DNA of 31,389 bases from Patescibacteria group bacterium (GCA_023484645.1 JAMCZZ010000002.1:1-31389), one strand, 5' to 3'; counted from the stretch's first letter, positions 6,452 through 14,313 are shown. Notes: generated from the sequence alone by a model not told the origin. Translations and numbers: made by a program.

Positions 6452-7387
6452 ATGGAAAAAAAGAAAATAAAAGTCGGATTGATTTATGGTGGAGCATCTT
6501 TCGAGCATGAAGTTTCAAGAATGACCGCTAAATCGATTCTCTTAAATATCGACAAAGAACTCTTTGACGTAAAAGAAATTTACATAGATAAAAATGGCAA
6601 TCTTGATGAAAATTTATTAAAAGACATTGACATCGCTTTTTTGGCTGTACATGGACCAAATTGCGAAGATGGAAAATTGCAAAAATATTTAGAAGATAGA
6701 GGCATAAAGTATACAGGTTCGGGGGTGGCGGCAAGTGCATTGAATATGAATAAAATTCGGATGCATGATGCATTTAAAACAGCGGGTTTGAAGGTTGTGG
6801 AATATTTTGGCTGTGATAAAAGCTGGGATTTACTCAAAATTAAAGAGAATATAGAAAAAAACTTCGGCTATCCTTGCTTTGTAAAAGCAAACAACGCTGG
6901 CTCTTCAGTTGGTGTTTCAAGAGTGGATAGTGAATCTGAACTCAAAAAAGCACTGGAAGAAGCTTTTAAGTGCAATGAAAAAATAATTGTGGAAGCAGCG
7001 GTTAAAAACCCGAGAGAGTTTGAAATCGCAGTACTCGGGAATAATGAATTAATCATTTCTCTTCCAGGGGAGGTTAATTCAGACGGTGAGTTTTACTCAT
7101 ATGATGCCAAATATTTTCACCCATTTGAAACGAAGGCAAACGCGCCTTTGCAATCAAATCAATCTGACGAAATAAAAGAGATGGCAGAAAAGGCATACAA
7201 AGTTACCGGTTGTAGAGGATACGCCAGGATAGATTTTTTAATGGACGGCGGTGGCAAGATATATATCAATGAAATTAATTCGCTTCCCGGTTTTACTAAA
7301 ATCAGTATGTTCCCGAAGATGATGCAGGCTATAGGGATTAATTATAAGGATCTAATAACTAGAATAATTCAATTGGCCTTGGAATAA
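6452..7387 (+). CDS. ddl: D-alanine--D-alanine ligase
   Basis: A 311-residue cytoplasmic ATP-grasp enzyme that joins two D-alanines for the peptidoglycan stem peptide. Family motifs are in order: GGASFEHEVS near the N-terminus, HGPNCEDGKLQ (usually HGxxGEDGxxQ; the first Gly is Cys here), YTGSG, the ATP-binding strand FVKANNAGSSVGVSRV, the YDAKY loop, and the metal-binding end RIDFLMDG with NEINSLPGFT. The length is normal for the family. The ATG at 6452 has no clear Shine-Dalgarno. The gene lies just outside the IR-B cassette and is followed by its own terminator, so it is probably monocistronic. It shows that the cell makes peptidoglycan with an ordinary D-Ala-D-Ala end. Confidence 0.95.
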   Translation: MEKKKIKVGLIYGGASFEHEVSRMTAKSILLNIDKELFDVKEIYIDKNGNLDENLLKDIDIAFLAVHGPNCEDGKLQKYLEDRGIKYTGSGVAASALNMNKIRMHDAFKTAGLKVVEYFGCDKSWDLLKIKENIEKNFGYPCFVKANNAGSSVGVSRVDSESELKKALEEAFKCNEKIIVEAAVKNPREFEIAVLGNNELIISLPGEVNSDGEFYSYDAKYFHPFETKANAPLQSNQSDEIKEMAEKAYKVTGCRGYARIDFLMDGGGKIYINEINSLPGFTKISMFPKMMQAIGINYKDLITRIIQLALE

Positions 7388-7410
7388 ATCAATATCAAAC
7401 CAGCTTTTCT

Positions 7411-7438
7411 AAAAGACCTTGATTAAAAGGTCTTTTTC
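7411..7438 (+). terminator. Terminator of ddl
   Basis: AAAAGACCTT pairs with AAGGTCTTTT and ends in a T run. The -35 element of the next promoter (csrA) lies inside this hairpin. Confidence 0.85.
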
Positions 7439-7447
7439 GGTTATAAT
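7419..7447 (+). promoter_or_regulatory. Predicted promoter of csrA
   Basis: TTGATT (7419-7424), a 17-base spacer and a consensus TATAAT (7442-7447). The -35 overlaps the ddl terminator loop. The leader would be about 35 bases and contains AGGAGG. Confidence 0.7.
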
Positions 7448-7488
7448 ACTTTAGGCTGAATGAGCAAAGTTGAAACAGGAGGTGAGAG

Positions 7489-7698
7489 ATGCTCGTACTT
7501 GCAAGGAAGGTTGGGCAGTCGATTATTATCGATGATAATATCGAAATCCTTGTAATAGAGGTTCGAGGCGATCAGGTTCGTCTTGGTATCGAGGCGCCAA
7601 GAACCATTCCGGTGCACCGGAAGGAACTCCTTGAGCAGATCAAGCTGGAAAATCTAAAGGGTGCGCTCGATGCAGAAAGCCAGAGTCTGGCGCCATGA
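7489..7698 (+). CDS. csrA: Carbon storage regulator CsrA
   Basis: A 69-residue small RNA-binding dimer that blocks or stabilises mRNAs by binding GGA motifs near their ribosome-binding sites. The whole family signature is present: MLVLARKVGQSI, then DDNIEILVIEV, then VRLGIEAP and IPVHRKEL, which contains the conserved Arg used for RNA binding. The ATG has a strong AGGAGGTGAG upstream; this GGA-containing site is also a natural place for autoregulation, which is inference. It has its own promoter and terminator. The gene is GC-richer than ddl and the YdjM-like gene next to it, suggesting a different history. Its mRNA targets cannot be told from the window, though several genes here have GGAGG leaders. 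Confidence 0.95.
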   Translation: MLVLARKVGQSIIIDDNIEILVIEVRGDQVRLGIEAPRTIPVHRKELLEQIKLENLKGALDAESQSLAP

Positions 7699-7741
7699 GT
7701 CGAAGCAGAGAATACAGTTGCGGCCAAGGCGCCGTATTTCA

Positions 7742-7777
7742 AAGGTCGAGAGCTTGCTTCTCGGCCTTAACTTTTTT
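7742..7777 (+). terminator. Terminator of csrA
   Basis: A 10-bp stem (AAGGTCGAGA with TCTCGGCCTT, one G-U) is followed by AACTTTTTT. The -35 of the next promoter lies in its loop and 3' arm. Confidence 0.8.
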
Positions 7778-7782
7778 ATAAT
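7754..7782 (+). promoter_or_regulatory. Predicted promoter of the YdjM-like gene, near-leaderless
   Basis: TTGCTT (7754-7759), a 17-base spacer and TATAAT (7777-7782). Transcription would start about 2-3 bases before the ATG at 7792, giving an essentially leaderless mRNA. It overlaps the csrA terminator. Confidence 0.6.
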
Positions 7783-7791
7783 AATTCTATT

Positions 7792-8238
7792 ATGCTAATT
7801 GCATCTCATATTATTGTGGCAGGTTATGTTGGAGAAAGGATTGGGAATCCGTTTCTTGCTTTTTTTGTAGGCATAATCATTCATTTATTATTAGATTCTA
7901 TCCCTCATTATGATACGACCGATAATGGAGAAATCACTAAAAGACAGTTAGTTCTATTAATAATCGATGGAGCTATCGGCATCTTATTAATAATTTTTCT
8001 GCTAAAAGCTGATCTTGGTCTTAAAAGCCCGTTTTTCTGGGGAGCGTTTGGGGGAATATTTCCAGATATTTTAGACAATGTACCTTTTTGGCAAGGAGCT
8101 TTTCGAAATACTATTATTGGAGAGAAATTTCATAAATTTCATGATAGGATCCAAAAGATTGGCTTGTCTCCAATACCTGGCCTCTTGCTTCAAGTCATAG
8201 TAGTTATGATTTTTTCATACCTTTATTTGCATAGATAA
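7792..8238 (+). CDS. YdjM-like integral membrane protein (metal-dependent hydrolase family)
   Basis: A 148-residue protein with about four hydrophobic helices. Two features point to the YdjM/PF04307 family: IIIHLLLDSIPHYD, a His-x3-Asp motif followed by Pro-His-x-Asp in a membrane helix, and GAFGGIFPDILD in the third helix. A further HKFHD motif follows. In the family these His and Asp residues are thought to bind a metal within the membrane, and a hydrolase role has been proposed. There is no Shine-Dalgarno. The promoter places the transcript start almost at the ATG, so translation is probably leaderless. It stands alone between csrA and tRNA-Ala(CGC). Substrate unknown. Confidence 0.78.
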   Translation: MLIASHIIVAGYVGERIGNPFLAFFVGIIIHLLLDSIPHYDTTDNGEITKRQLVLLIIDGAIGILLIIFLLKADLGLKSPFFWGAFGGIFPDILDNVPFWQGAFRNTIIGEKFHKFHDRIQKIGLSPIPGLLLQVIVVMIFSYLYLHR

Positions 8239-8244
8239 ATCTTT

Positions 8245-8320
8245 GGGCCATTAGCTCAGTTGGTAGAGCGCTTCATTCGCATTGAAGAGGCCGCCGGTCC
8301 GACTCCGGCATGGTCCACCA
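8245..8320 (+). tRNA. tRNA-Ala(CGC), CCA encoded
   Basis: A 76-base cloverleaf with acceptor GGGCCAT/ATGGTCC and the alanine identity pair G3-U70. The anticodon arm CTTCA/TGAAG holds CGC, and the T stem is GCCGG/CCGGC. The T loop reads TCCGACT, with C where U55 (pseudouridine) is nearly universal. From its GGTCC-ACCA end the sequence is shared, inverted, with the region beyond tRNA-Ala(TGC). Confidence 0.95.
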
Positions 8321-8474
8321 TTCGACTCACTTCGTTCGCTCATGGTAAACCATTTAGGAAATTGCTACTATGGAAGTAGTAATTTTTAGTATTAAGTCGA
8401 ATGATCCTGAGTGGAGCGATTTATGCTGAGCAACTGAAAGAAGTCGAAGCAATTATGAGCAAAATCGAAGGACC
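8312..8474 (+). repeat. Inverted repeat IR-C, arm 1
   Basis: Starts inside the 3' end of tRNA-Ala(CGC) and matches, inverted, 15763-15928 next to tRNA-Ala(TGC), with a few mismatches and small length changes. It contains a run shared with both tRNA flanks (CATTCGACTCACTTCG) and the first codons of a GIY-YIG gene. Confidence 0.9.
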
Positions 8475-8490
8475 AAATAATAATGTTTAA
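8401..8490 (+). pseudogene. Truncated copy of the GIY-YIG gene 5' end
   Basis: Encodes 29 residues (MILSGAIYAEQLKEVEAI and on to KIEGPN) identical to the start of the reading frame at 15836, then NNV and a stop. The nuclease domain is missing. The homology ends at GGACC, the inverse of the GGTCC at which the repeat begins. Confidence 0.85.
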
Positions 8491-8520
8491 AAATAAACAA
8501 CCGATCGGTTGTTTATTTTT
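8489..8520. terminator. Palindromic terminator-like hairpin
   Basis: A perfect 32-base palindrome centred on CCGATCGG, with A-rich and T-rich ends, so it could stop transcription in either direction. It closes the truncated GIY-YIG fragment. Confidence 0.6.
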
Positions 8521-8539
8521 TTATCCACTGTTTTAACTC

Positions 8540-8567
8540 TTTACATTCTAATAATTAGTGATATAAT
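8540..8567 (+). promoter_or_regulatory. Predicted promoter of the 57-aa membrane protein
   Basis: TTTACA (8540-8545), a 16-base spacer and TATAAT (8562-8567). Confidence 0.65.
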
Positions 8568-8605
8568 AACTTTTATCATCCAATAGGATGGCTGGGAGGG
8601 AAGGC

Positions 8606-8779
8606 ATGGATGCAGGTTTGAAATTCGGTTTGGCTCTGTTAGGTCTGTTTTTTCTTTGCTCGGAGTATCCTTACCGTGTATTGGCATGGGTCATGTATGA
8701 CCTGCGCAAGATGGAGAATTCGTTTTCCGGAGATGTGGCGGTCACTTATTTGGGGGATGTCAATAGACGATGCTCCTAA
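8606..8779 (+). CDS. Small membrane protein, unknown
   Basis: A 57-residue protein. The ATG at 8606 is chosen over the in-frame ATG at 8588 because GGGAGGGAAGG lies just before it. One hydrophobic helix (LKFGLALLGLFFLCSEY) near the N-terminus is followed by a short polar tail. It belongs to the GC-richer, single-gene units of this window, with its own promoter and a GC-rich hairpin after the stop. No family is recognised; the translation signals are the main evidence that it is real. Confidence 0.6.
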   Translation: MDAGLKFGLALLGLFFLCSEYPYRVLAWVMYDLRKMENSFSGDVAVTYLGDVNRRCS

Positions 8780-8825
8780 GACCAGCATTAGATTGTCGTA
8801 GAGCAATCAGCAATAATAAAATCGT

Positions 8826-8854
8826 GGCGGCCTGCAATACAAGGCCGCCTTTTA
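8826..8854. terminator. GC-rich terminator between convergent genes
   Basis: GGCGGCCT pairs with AGGCCGCC around an 8-base loop and is followed by TTTTA. It ends at the hydG stop codon, so it may act on both strands. Confidence 0.7.
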
Positions 8855-10231
8855 CTAAAAATACAAATCTCGTTCGCCTTTTTCAATTCGTTCTAATCTT
8901 TTTATGGTTTCTTTCTTAGTCTCTTCCTTTTCAATCATATTTAAATATTTCTCAATTATTTTTTGGCCTAATTTTTTGATCTTGGCATTAGCATAATCTT
9001 CTAAATACTCTTTAAAAGTCAAAATAGCGTTTGGCCGGCAGAGGTTATGGATATCTCCCGGTTTTGCAAGTGTCATAAATTTTTCCCCAGTGCGTCCTTG
9101 TCGATAGCATGCGGTGCAAAAACTCGGAAGCAAATTTTGTCCTAAGACACTTTCAATAATTTGAGGCACATCTCTCTCATCTGCGATATTAAATTGTTCC
9201 AGCACTTTTTTATGGCCGTAACCTCCCGGAGAAGTTCTTGAACCGGCGCTGGTTTGGGAAATACCGATTTTGAAAGCTTTGGCCCGAATTTCCGGCCTTT
9301 CTCTTGTCGAAATGATCATTCCAGTATAGGGGACTGCTAATCTTAAAATCGCAATAATTTTTAATAATTTTTCTTCTGAAACTTTATAGGGCATATCCAT
9401 ATCGACTGAATCAGCAGGCTGGAACCTTGGCACAGAAAAAGTATGCGGGCCGACACCAAATTTTTTATCTAAATACTGAGCATGAGATATTAGGGCCAGA
9501 ACTTCAAATTTATAATCATATAGGCCGAAAAGTACTCCGAGGCCGACATCATCAATGCCTGCTTCAAAGGCATGATTGTGAGCAAATAATTGTCTTTCAT
9601 AATTTTCTTTCGGACCGTTATGCAATTTTTTGTATGAACTTTTATGATAAGTCTCTTGAAATAATTGATATGTGCCGATTCCGGCTTTTTTTAATTTTCG
9701 GTAATTTTCAACAGTGGTGGCGGCAATATTCACATTTACCCTGCGGATTTCACCTTGGTGGGATTTGGTTTTATATATTTCCTTTATGCTTTCAACAACA
9801 TAATCGATTGGATTTTCTTTTGGGTCTTCGCCAAATTCTAGAAGTAATCTTTTATGCCCCATGTCTTCAAGGATTTCAACCTGTTCCCGCAATTCCGGCA
9901 TCGTCAGTTTCTTTCTTGGAGACTTATTTCTTCGATGAAAGCCGCAATAGTCGCAGTCATTTATACAAAAACTGGAAATGTAAAGAGGAGCGAAGAGAAC
10001 CAATCGTTCTCCGTAGATTTCGTTTTTTATCTTGCCGGCTATTTCAAATATTTTATCAATAGTTTTTTGGTCTTCTACATTTATGAGTAAGCCGACCTCT
10101 TTTAGACTAAGCCCCTTTTTCTTCTCGGCTTTTTTTAACACTTCCTCAATTTGTTTAGAAGACGGATCTTTTGTCGACTCTAAAATTTGCTCAATTTTTT
10201 CTTCATCAATAATTTCTTTTATATTCGGCAT
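8855..10231 (-). CDS. hydG: [FeFe]-hydrogenase maturase HydG (radical SAM tyrosine lyase)
   Basis: A 458-residue radical SAM enzyme, close to normal HydG length. HydG splits tyrosine and turns the fragments into the CO and cyanide ligands of a Cys-bound iron synthon for the hydrogenase H-cluster. Cys89, Cys93 and Cys96 form the CX3CX2C radical SAM cluster site (CINDCDYC). The decisive feature is the C-terminal second-cluster motif CX2CX22C at Cys372, Cys375 and Cys398, which the relative ThiH lacks. The ATG at 10231 has GAGG upstream at good spacing. It is a lone gene, convergent with the 57-aa gene; hydE, hydF and a hydrogenase are not in the window. Base composition is AT-rich like the host genes. 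Either the partners are elsewhere in the genome or it serves another purpose. Confidence 0.93.
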   Translation of the reverse strand: MPNIKEIIDEEKIEQILESTKDPSSKQIEEVLKKAEKKKGLSLKEVGLLINVEDQKTIDKIFEIAGKIKNEIYGERLVLFAPLYISSFCINDCDYCGFHRRNKSPRKKLTMPELREQVEILEDMGHKRLLLEFGEDPKENPIDYVVESIKEIYKTKSHQGEIRRVNVNIAATTVENYRKLKKAGIGTYQLFQETYHKSSYKKLHNGPKENYERQLFAHNHAFEAGIDDVGLGVLFGLYDYKFEVLALISHAQYLDKKFGVGPHTFSVPRFQPADSVDMDMPYKVSEEKLLKIIAILRLAVPYTGMIISTRERPEIRAKAFKIGISQTSAGSRTSPGGYGHKKVLEQFNIADERDVPQIIESVLGQNLLPSFCTACYRQGRTGEKFMTLAKPGDIHNLCRPNAILTFKEYLEDYANAKIKKLGQKIIEKYLNMIEKEETKKETIKRLERIEKGERDLYF

Positions 10232-10328
10232 ATTTTCCTCATAGGTTTAGTCCCTTTAGTATAAACGATTTGTAAAAGAGATAAAATGCTTGAATATCTT
10301 TTTTATTCGTGTGATAAATCATAGCTCT

Positions 10329-10365
10329 AAAAAATGAGGCCGGGCGGTTTGGAGGCCGCTCGGCC
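10329..10365 (-). terminator. Terminator of the 118-aa gene
   Basis: Reading the minus strand, GGCCGAGCGG pairs with CCGCCCGGCC (one G-U), then TCATTTTTT. Confidence 0.75.
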
Positions 10366-10379
10366 AGTTGTTTGTGTCC

Positions 10380-10736
10380 TTATTGACACTTGAGGTTGGG
10401 GTGAGGGGAATGCTCAATAGTTCTGAAAACTATTGAGCCGTCTTTTTCCTGGAATAGAAGACGCAGTCTCTTGCCTGCGGTGGTAAAATCCACTCCTGCC
10501 GTTGTATCCTCCTCTGAGTTCGAGAGCATCTCGGGAAGATAAAAGATGTTTTCGGGACGGTGGTACCTGTAATTGACGCCATCTATCGTGCAAGCGATTA
10601 TTTCAGGCAGATTGAAGGCATTGAAGGATTGTGGGCTCAGATATTCGCTGATGGTATCATGGGCGATTTTAATCCCAGACCCATTGAGCGAACCATCCGG
10701 AAGTGTTATTTCTCTTGGTACAGAAACAACTGCCAT
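10380..10736 (-). CDS. Unknown 118-aa protein
   Basis: A soluble protein without signal peptide or membrane helix, not recognised. The start is firm: the ATG at 10736 has AGGAGG at proper spacing, and a TTGACA/TAAATA promoter lies upstream. Sequence features are an N-terminal strand (VSVPREITLPDGSLNGSG), a middle region with many aromatic residues (VNYRYHRPENIFYLPEML), and a basic-acidic end. Composition is GC-richer than the hydG and pilin genes on either side. It forms a single-gene unit with its own promoter and terminator. Confidence 0.7.
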   Translation of the reverse strand: MAVVSVPREITLPDGSLNGSGIKIAHDTISEYLSPQSFNAFNLPEIIACTIDGVNYRYHRPENIFYLPEMLSNSEEDTTAGVDFTTAGKRLRLLFQEKDGSIVFRTIEHSPHPNLKCQ

Positions 10737-10769
10737 GATCTATTGCCTCCTGAATCATAGAGTTGCCTA

Positions 10770-10799
10770 TATTTAACTACAATTTAGGATAAATGTCAA
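10770..10799 (-). promoter_or_regulatory. Predicted promoter of the 118-aa gene
   Basis: On the minus strand TTGACA (10794-10799), an 18-base spacer, then TAAATA (10770-10775). Confidence 0.6.
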
Positions 10800-10910
10800 G
10801 GCTAAAAATTAAGATATTAGTAATTGCCAATTAGAAAATTATCTATTCAATAATAAACAGATTTATTCTTAGAGCAATTTGAGGTAAAATGAAACAAACT
10901 GGAGGGGTTC

Positions 10911-12275
10911 ATCAAAAAACTAGGAACTAAAAAATTCGGTTTTACTCTTATTGAAGTAATAATAGATATTACAGTTCTTGCTTTGGTTGCGACCGGAGTG
11001 CTCTCTGCTTATTCGGCCAGTTTCAAGGCAATGGGGCTAGCGACTGCTAAAACTGCTGCCGTTGCTTTGGCGAACGAGAAAATGGAAGGACTTCATAATA
11101 TGCCGTACGATAGCTTGGCTACCGAACATGGCCTAATTTATCCGCCGGGAACCATTAAAGACAATGAGGAGTTCGTGCGGAGGGGAGTTCGTTTTAATGT
11201 ACATACGGTGATTTCATATGTTGATGATCCTTTTGACGGCAATGTTGACGGAACTATTGTTGGTAAACCTAAAGATCTTTACCCTTATGACTATAAAAAA
11301 GCTGAAATTACTGTTACCAAGGTTGGAATGACAGGCTACCTAGCACAACTAACAACCAACATTGGGGCAAAAGCAGCAGAGACGCCGTCTAATACCGGGA
11401 TTGTCAAGATCTGTGTTATTGACTCGATGAACTCTCCGGTGCCTGGAGCGACAATAACAATAGAAAATAATAGTGTTAGTCCCGTTGTAAACATTTCTGC
11501 TCAATCGGGCCTTGATGGCTGTATAATGGTGCCGAATTTACCGCCTGATAGTCATAATCATTATCATTTAACGGCGACTAAAGATGGTTACTCCATTGAT
11601 ATGACTTATCCGAGAACTTCTCAAAATCCTAATGAACAATTTCAAGACATAAATGTTCTTGTCCAACAAGTAACAAATAAAACCTTAGTAATCGATAAAT
11701 TTAGCACAATGGAAATTAACTTTATTGATTCAAGCGGTAATCCTGTGCCAAATGTTAATTTTCATATGCAGAATACTAAGGAAATTTATTTCAATCCGAC
11801 AACTTATAAATATTCGAAAGATTTAACTAGCGATGGCAATGGATACTTAAAACTGACCGATATGGAGTTTGGAGACTATAACATAACTATTCAAGGCAGT
11901 ATTATCGCAGCTACTTCTCCTTACCAGCCAGTAGGACTAAAAGCCGATGTAAATTTAAAAGTCCAAGTTACAATTGCTGCCTCGCCGACGCAACCGGTGA
12001 TTTTATCCTCAAATCCATTAAGCGGCAAGGTTAACGATACAGTGTATGTGAGTATAACCGGTAGTAATTTTGATAATCTGATAAATGTAAAGCTCGTAAA
12101 TCAAATATCTGGCGCTGAAATTCAAGGAGCAAATATAACCGTAACTAATGGAGATACAATTGACATGGATATAAACACACAAGATGCTGCTCTTGGATTA
12201 TGGGACATTGTTCTTACTAATCCAAATGGAGAGAGTATCAAACAAATTGGCGGGTTCGAAATAACAAATCAATAA
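10911..12275 (+). CDS. Type IV pseudopilin with carboxypeptidase-regulatory-like and IPT-like domains; non-ATG start
   Basis: A pilin-like surface protein of about 454 residues. The N-terminus is a prepilin signal, KKLGTKKFG-FTLIEV, in which prepilin peptidase would cut after Gly and which continues as the hydrophobic assembly helix. After the stalk come two Ig-like repeats of the carboxypeptidase-regulatory type (VKICVIDSMNSPVPGATI and MEINFIDSSGNPVPNVNF) and a final IPT/TIG-like domain (ILSSNPLSGKVNDTVYVSI). The frame opens after a TGA at 10890 and contains no ATG, GTG or TTG before the signal. The best start is ATC at 10911, just after GGAGGGG. The first later start codon, TTG at 10983, would remove the signal. 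It is the first gene of a pilus operon. The large C-terminus suggests a tip or adhesive minor pilin. Confidence 0.83.
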   Translation: MKKLGTKKFGFTLIEVIIDITVLALVATGVLSAYSASFKAMGLATAKTAAVALANEKMEGLHNMPYDSLATEHGLIYPPGTIKDNEEFVRRGVRFNVHTVISYVDDPFDGNVDGTIVGKPKDLYPYDYKKAEITVTKVGMTGYLAQLTTNIGAKAAETPSNTGIVKICVIDSMNSPVPGATITIENNSVSPVVNISAQSGLDGCIMVPNLPPDSHNHYHLTATKDGYSIDMTYPRTSQNPNEQFQDINVLVQQVTNKTLVIDKFSTMEINFIDSSGNPVPNVNFHMQNTKEIYFNPTTYKYSKDLTSDGNGYLKLTDMEFGDYNITIQGSIIAATSPYQPVGLKADVNLKVQVTIAASPTQPVILSSNPLSGKVNDTVYVSITGSNFDNLINVKLVNQISGAEIQGANITVTNGDTIDMDINTQDAALGLWDIVLTNPNGESIKQIGGFEITNQ

Positions 12276-12321
12276 CCCCGATTAGATAACTGCTTCGCAA
12301 TATCAAACAGGGTAAAAAAAT

Positions 12322-12906
12322 ATGAGACTACAAAAAAACAAAAAAGCCTTTTCTTTAATTGAAATGGTCGTAACCATTGCTCTGGTTTCAATGATTACAG
12401 TTATAGTAACAGCTTTTTTATCTGAAAGCATAAAATCTTATCGTATGAAACGGCAAAGCGTAAAACTTGAAGAAAACGCAGCGCAGGTGATGCGAGAATT
12501 TGAAATCTCCACCCGTGCCGCCAATGAAATTATTCGAGCGAGTAATAATGAATTGGTTTTTTTGCGATATTTTGATTTGACTAGCGCTTCACCAACTCAA
12601 GTTAGATATTTTATAGATGGGAACACATTCAAGATCGGTATGACACAACCTGTCGGAAGTGAGCCAAATGTAACTTATCCTTCTGAAAATGAAGTCATTG
12701 ATCTAATTATTAAAGATGTCGTTAACACTGATTTGCTTTTTAAATATTACGACGGATCAAATTTGGAACTAGCGATGCCTGTAAATATAACAGATATAAG
12801 AATGGTGGGACTTTCAATATCATTAGATAAAAATGGCAATCTTCCACCTGCGCCAATTACTGAAACAACAATTGTCTCGCTCCGGAATATGAAAGACAAC
12901 CTTTAA
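12322..12906 (+). CDS. Pseudopilin (PulJ/PilW-like)
   Basis: A 194-residue prepilin-like protein. The leader MRLQKNKKA is followed by FSLIEMVVTIALVSMITVI: a positively charged leader, small residue at -1, Phe+1 and Glu+5, then a hydrophobic helix. The rest is a small soluble domain with helix then strands (VRYFIDGNTFKIGM), ending with ETTIVSLRN, usual for minor pseudopilins. It would be processed by prepilin peptidase and assembled as a minor subunit. It lies 46 bases after the previous pseudopilin and 12 bases before the PilX-like gene. The Shine-Dalgarno is weak (AGGG). Confidence 0.88.
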   Translation: MRLQKNKKAFSLIEMVVTIALVSMITVIVTAFLSESIKSYRMKRQSVKLEENAAQVMREFEISTRAANEIIRASNNELVFLRYFDLTSASPTQVRYFIDGNTFKIGMTQPVGSEPNVTYPSENEVIDLIIKDVVNTDLLFKYYDGSNLELAMPVNITDIRMVGLSISLDKNGNLPPAPITETTIVSLRNMKDNL

Positions 12907-12918
12907 ATTTAAAATAAA

Positions 12919-14313
12919 ATGATCAATATTAAATTAAAAGTTTCCAAAATAAGAATTTCTCGTCGAAGACGAGGCAGCTATCTTCCGGTTATTTTAATGG
13001 CTTCCGTTTTATTTTTGGCTTTTGCGACGGCGATCATAACTCTTTCGATGTCAAATGTGAAAATTGCTAATTTGCATAATAAAAAAATAACATCGATGTC
13101 CATTGCTGAGGCTGGAATAAATTATTATCTTTGGCATCTATCTCATGACAATGAGGACTATTGCGATGGGCAAACCTGTGGCGGCACTATTCCATATGGT
13201 CCTTATCAACATAATTATACAGATGAAGCAGGTAATATTTTAGGAACGTATGAACTTTTCATAACTCCTCCAACACCTGGGCAATCTTTTGTGACGGTAA
13301 AATCGGTTGGTAAAGTTAACGGTAAAAGTCCGACGCGAACGATAATCACAACGATTGGAATGCCTTCTTTCACCAAATACACTTTATTGGTCAATGGCGA
13401 GCAGCTTTGGGTTGGGCCAAATGAAAAAATTACAGGTACGGTCCATGTAAATGGTAGTGGAATGTATAACGAAGGTGAGATTACAGGTGATGCTTCTTCA
13501 ACTGAATCAACGTATCAGAGTTGGAATTGGGGGACTCAACCAGGTGTTGCGGGCTCTGGGATTTTTGGAGGATCAAAACTTTATCCAGTCACCCCCGTTG
13601 ACTTTAATCAGGTTGATGTTGATATTAAAACAATCAGAGATGATACAAAAACTAATGACCCGAGCAATTATTACGATAACGCTCCAAGCGGCAGCAACGG
13701 CTATCATGTTGTGCTTAAAACAGACAGCTATGATTTATATAAAGTGACTAAATATAGTAATACGGGGTTGAATATTATCAATGAAACGCTTCTTGGAAAT
13801 CACAATTATCCGCAAGCCGGAATTATATTTTTAGAGGACAATGTTTGGATTAATGGAACAATTAATGGTCAAAAAATAACTGTGATAGCAGCTGATCCTG
13901 AGAAAAGTGGAAATCAGCGCAAAAGAATAATCGTCCCAGATCTAATCAAATACACAAATTATGATGGCAGTGATAAAATTGGGTTAATTACACAGACGGA
14001 TATTTTATTAACGCGGAATGCTCCCTCAATAATGGAAATTGATGCGGCGATGATTGCTAAAGACGGCGAAATTAAAATTAATTCATATTGCAACCCTTCT
14101 CAAACATGTAGCAGTGACCAAAAGACTAAAATAAAGGTCTACGGGAGTATGGCTCACAATACGGGCTTGATTTGGACTTATGATTATGGTGGAGGGAAAT
14201 GGTCGGGTTATAATCAAACCGAAACTGTAATTGACCAACACAATGTTTTAAATCCGCCACCCAAATTTCCATTAACCGGTACATATGTGATATTAAGTTG
14301 GCGAGAAGAATAA
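12919..14313 (+). CDS. PilX-like pilus assembly protein
   Basis: A 464-residue protein with a basic N-terminus (ISRRRRGSYLPVILMAS) and one long hydrophobic helix about 19-45, as in PilX N-terminal domains. A short helix with SMSIAEAGINYYLW follows, as in pseudopilin-associated proteins. The remainder is a large, probably beta-rich extracellular domain with Gly, Asn and Thr-rich strands (KITGTVHVNGSGMYNEGEI), and four Cys residues placed as two possible disulfides (CDGQTC and CNPSQTC). The C-terminal PPKFPLTGTYVILSWREE is a motif I associate with this type of protein in candidate-phylum genomes. It lies in the operon with the two pseudopilins and probably helps assemble or cap the fibre. Confidence 0.78.
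   Translation: MINIKLKVSKIRISRRRRGSYLPVILMASVLFLAFATAIITLSMSNVKIANLHNKKITSMSIAEAGINYYLWHLSHDNEDYCDGQTCGGTIPYGPYQHNYTDEAGNILGTYELFITPPTPGQSFVTVKSVGKVNGKSPTRTIITTIGMPSFTKYTLLVNGEQLWVGPNEKITGTVHVNGSGMYNEGEITGDASSTESTYQSWNWGTQPGVAGSGIFGGSKLYPVTPVDFNQVDVDIKTIRDDTKTNDPSNYYDNAPSGSNGYHVVLKTDSYDLYKVTKYSNTGLNIINETLLGNHNYPQAGIIFLEDNVWINGTINGQKITVIAADPEKSGNQRKRIIVPDLIKYTNYDGSDKIGLITQTDILLTRNAPSIMEIDAAMIAKDGEIKINSYCNPSQTCSSDQKTKIKVYGSMAHNTGLIWTYDYGGGKWSGYNQTETVIDQHNVLNPPPKFPLTGTYVILSWREE

Noticed and set aside
6085..6508. Open frames in IR-B arm 2 on either strand
   Set aside because: Same repeat sequence as arm 1; no start signals. The IPECS-ending piece may be a captured gene end but is not a gene here.
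8855..10231. Alternative call as thiamine enzyme ThiH
   Set aside because: The CX2CX22C second-cluster motif at the C-terminus is specific to HydG, and no thiamine genes are nearby.
9427..10244. Forward open frames inside hydG
   Set aside because: Antisense shadows of a clear radical SAM gene.
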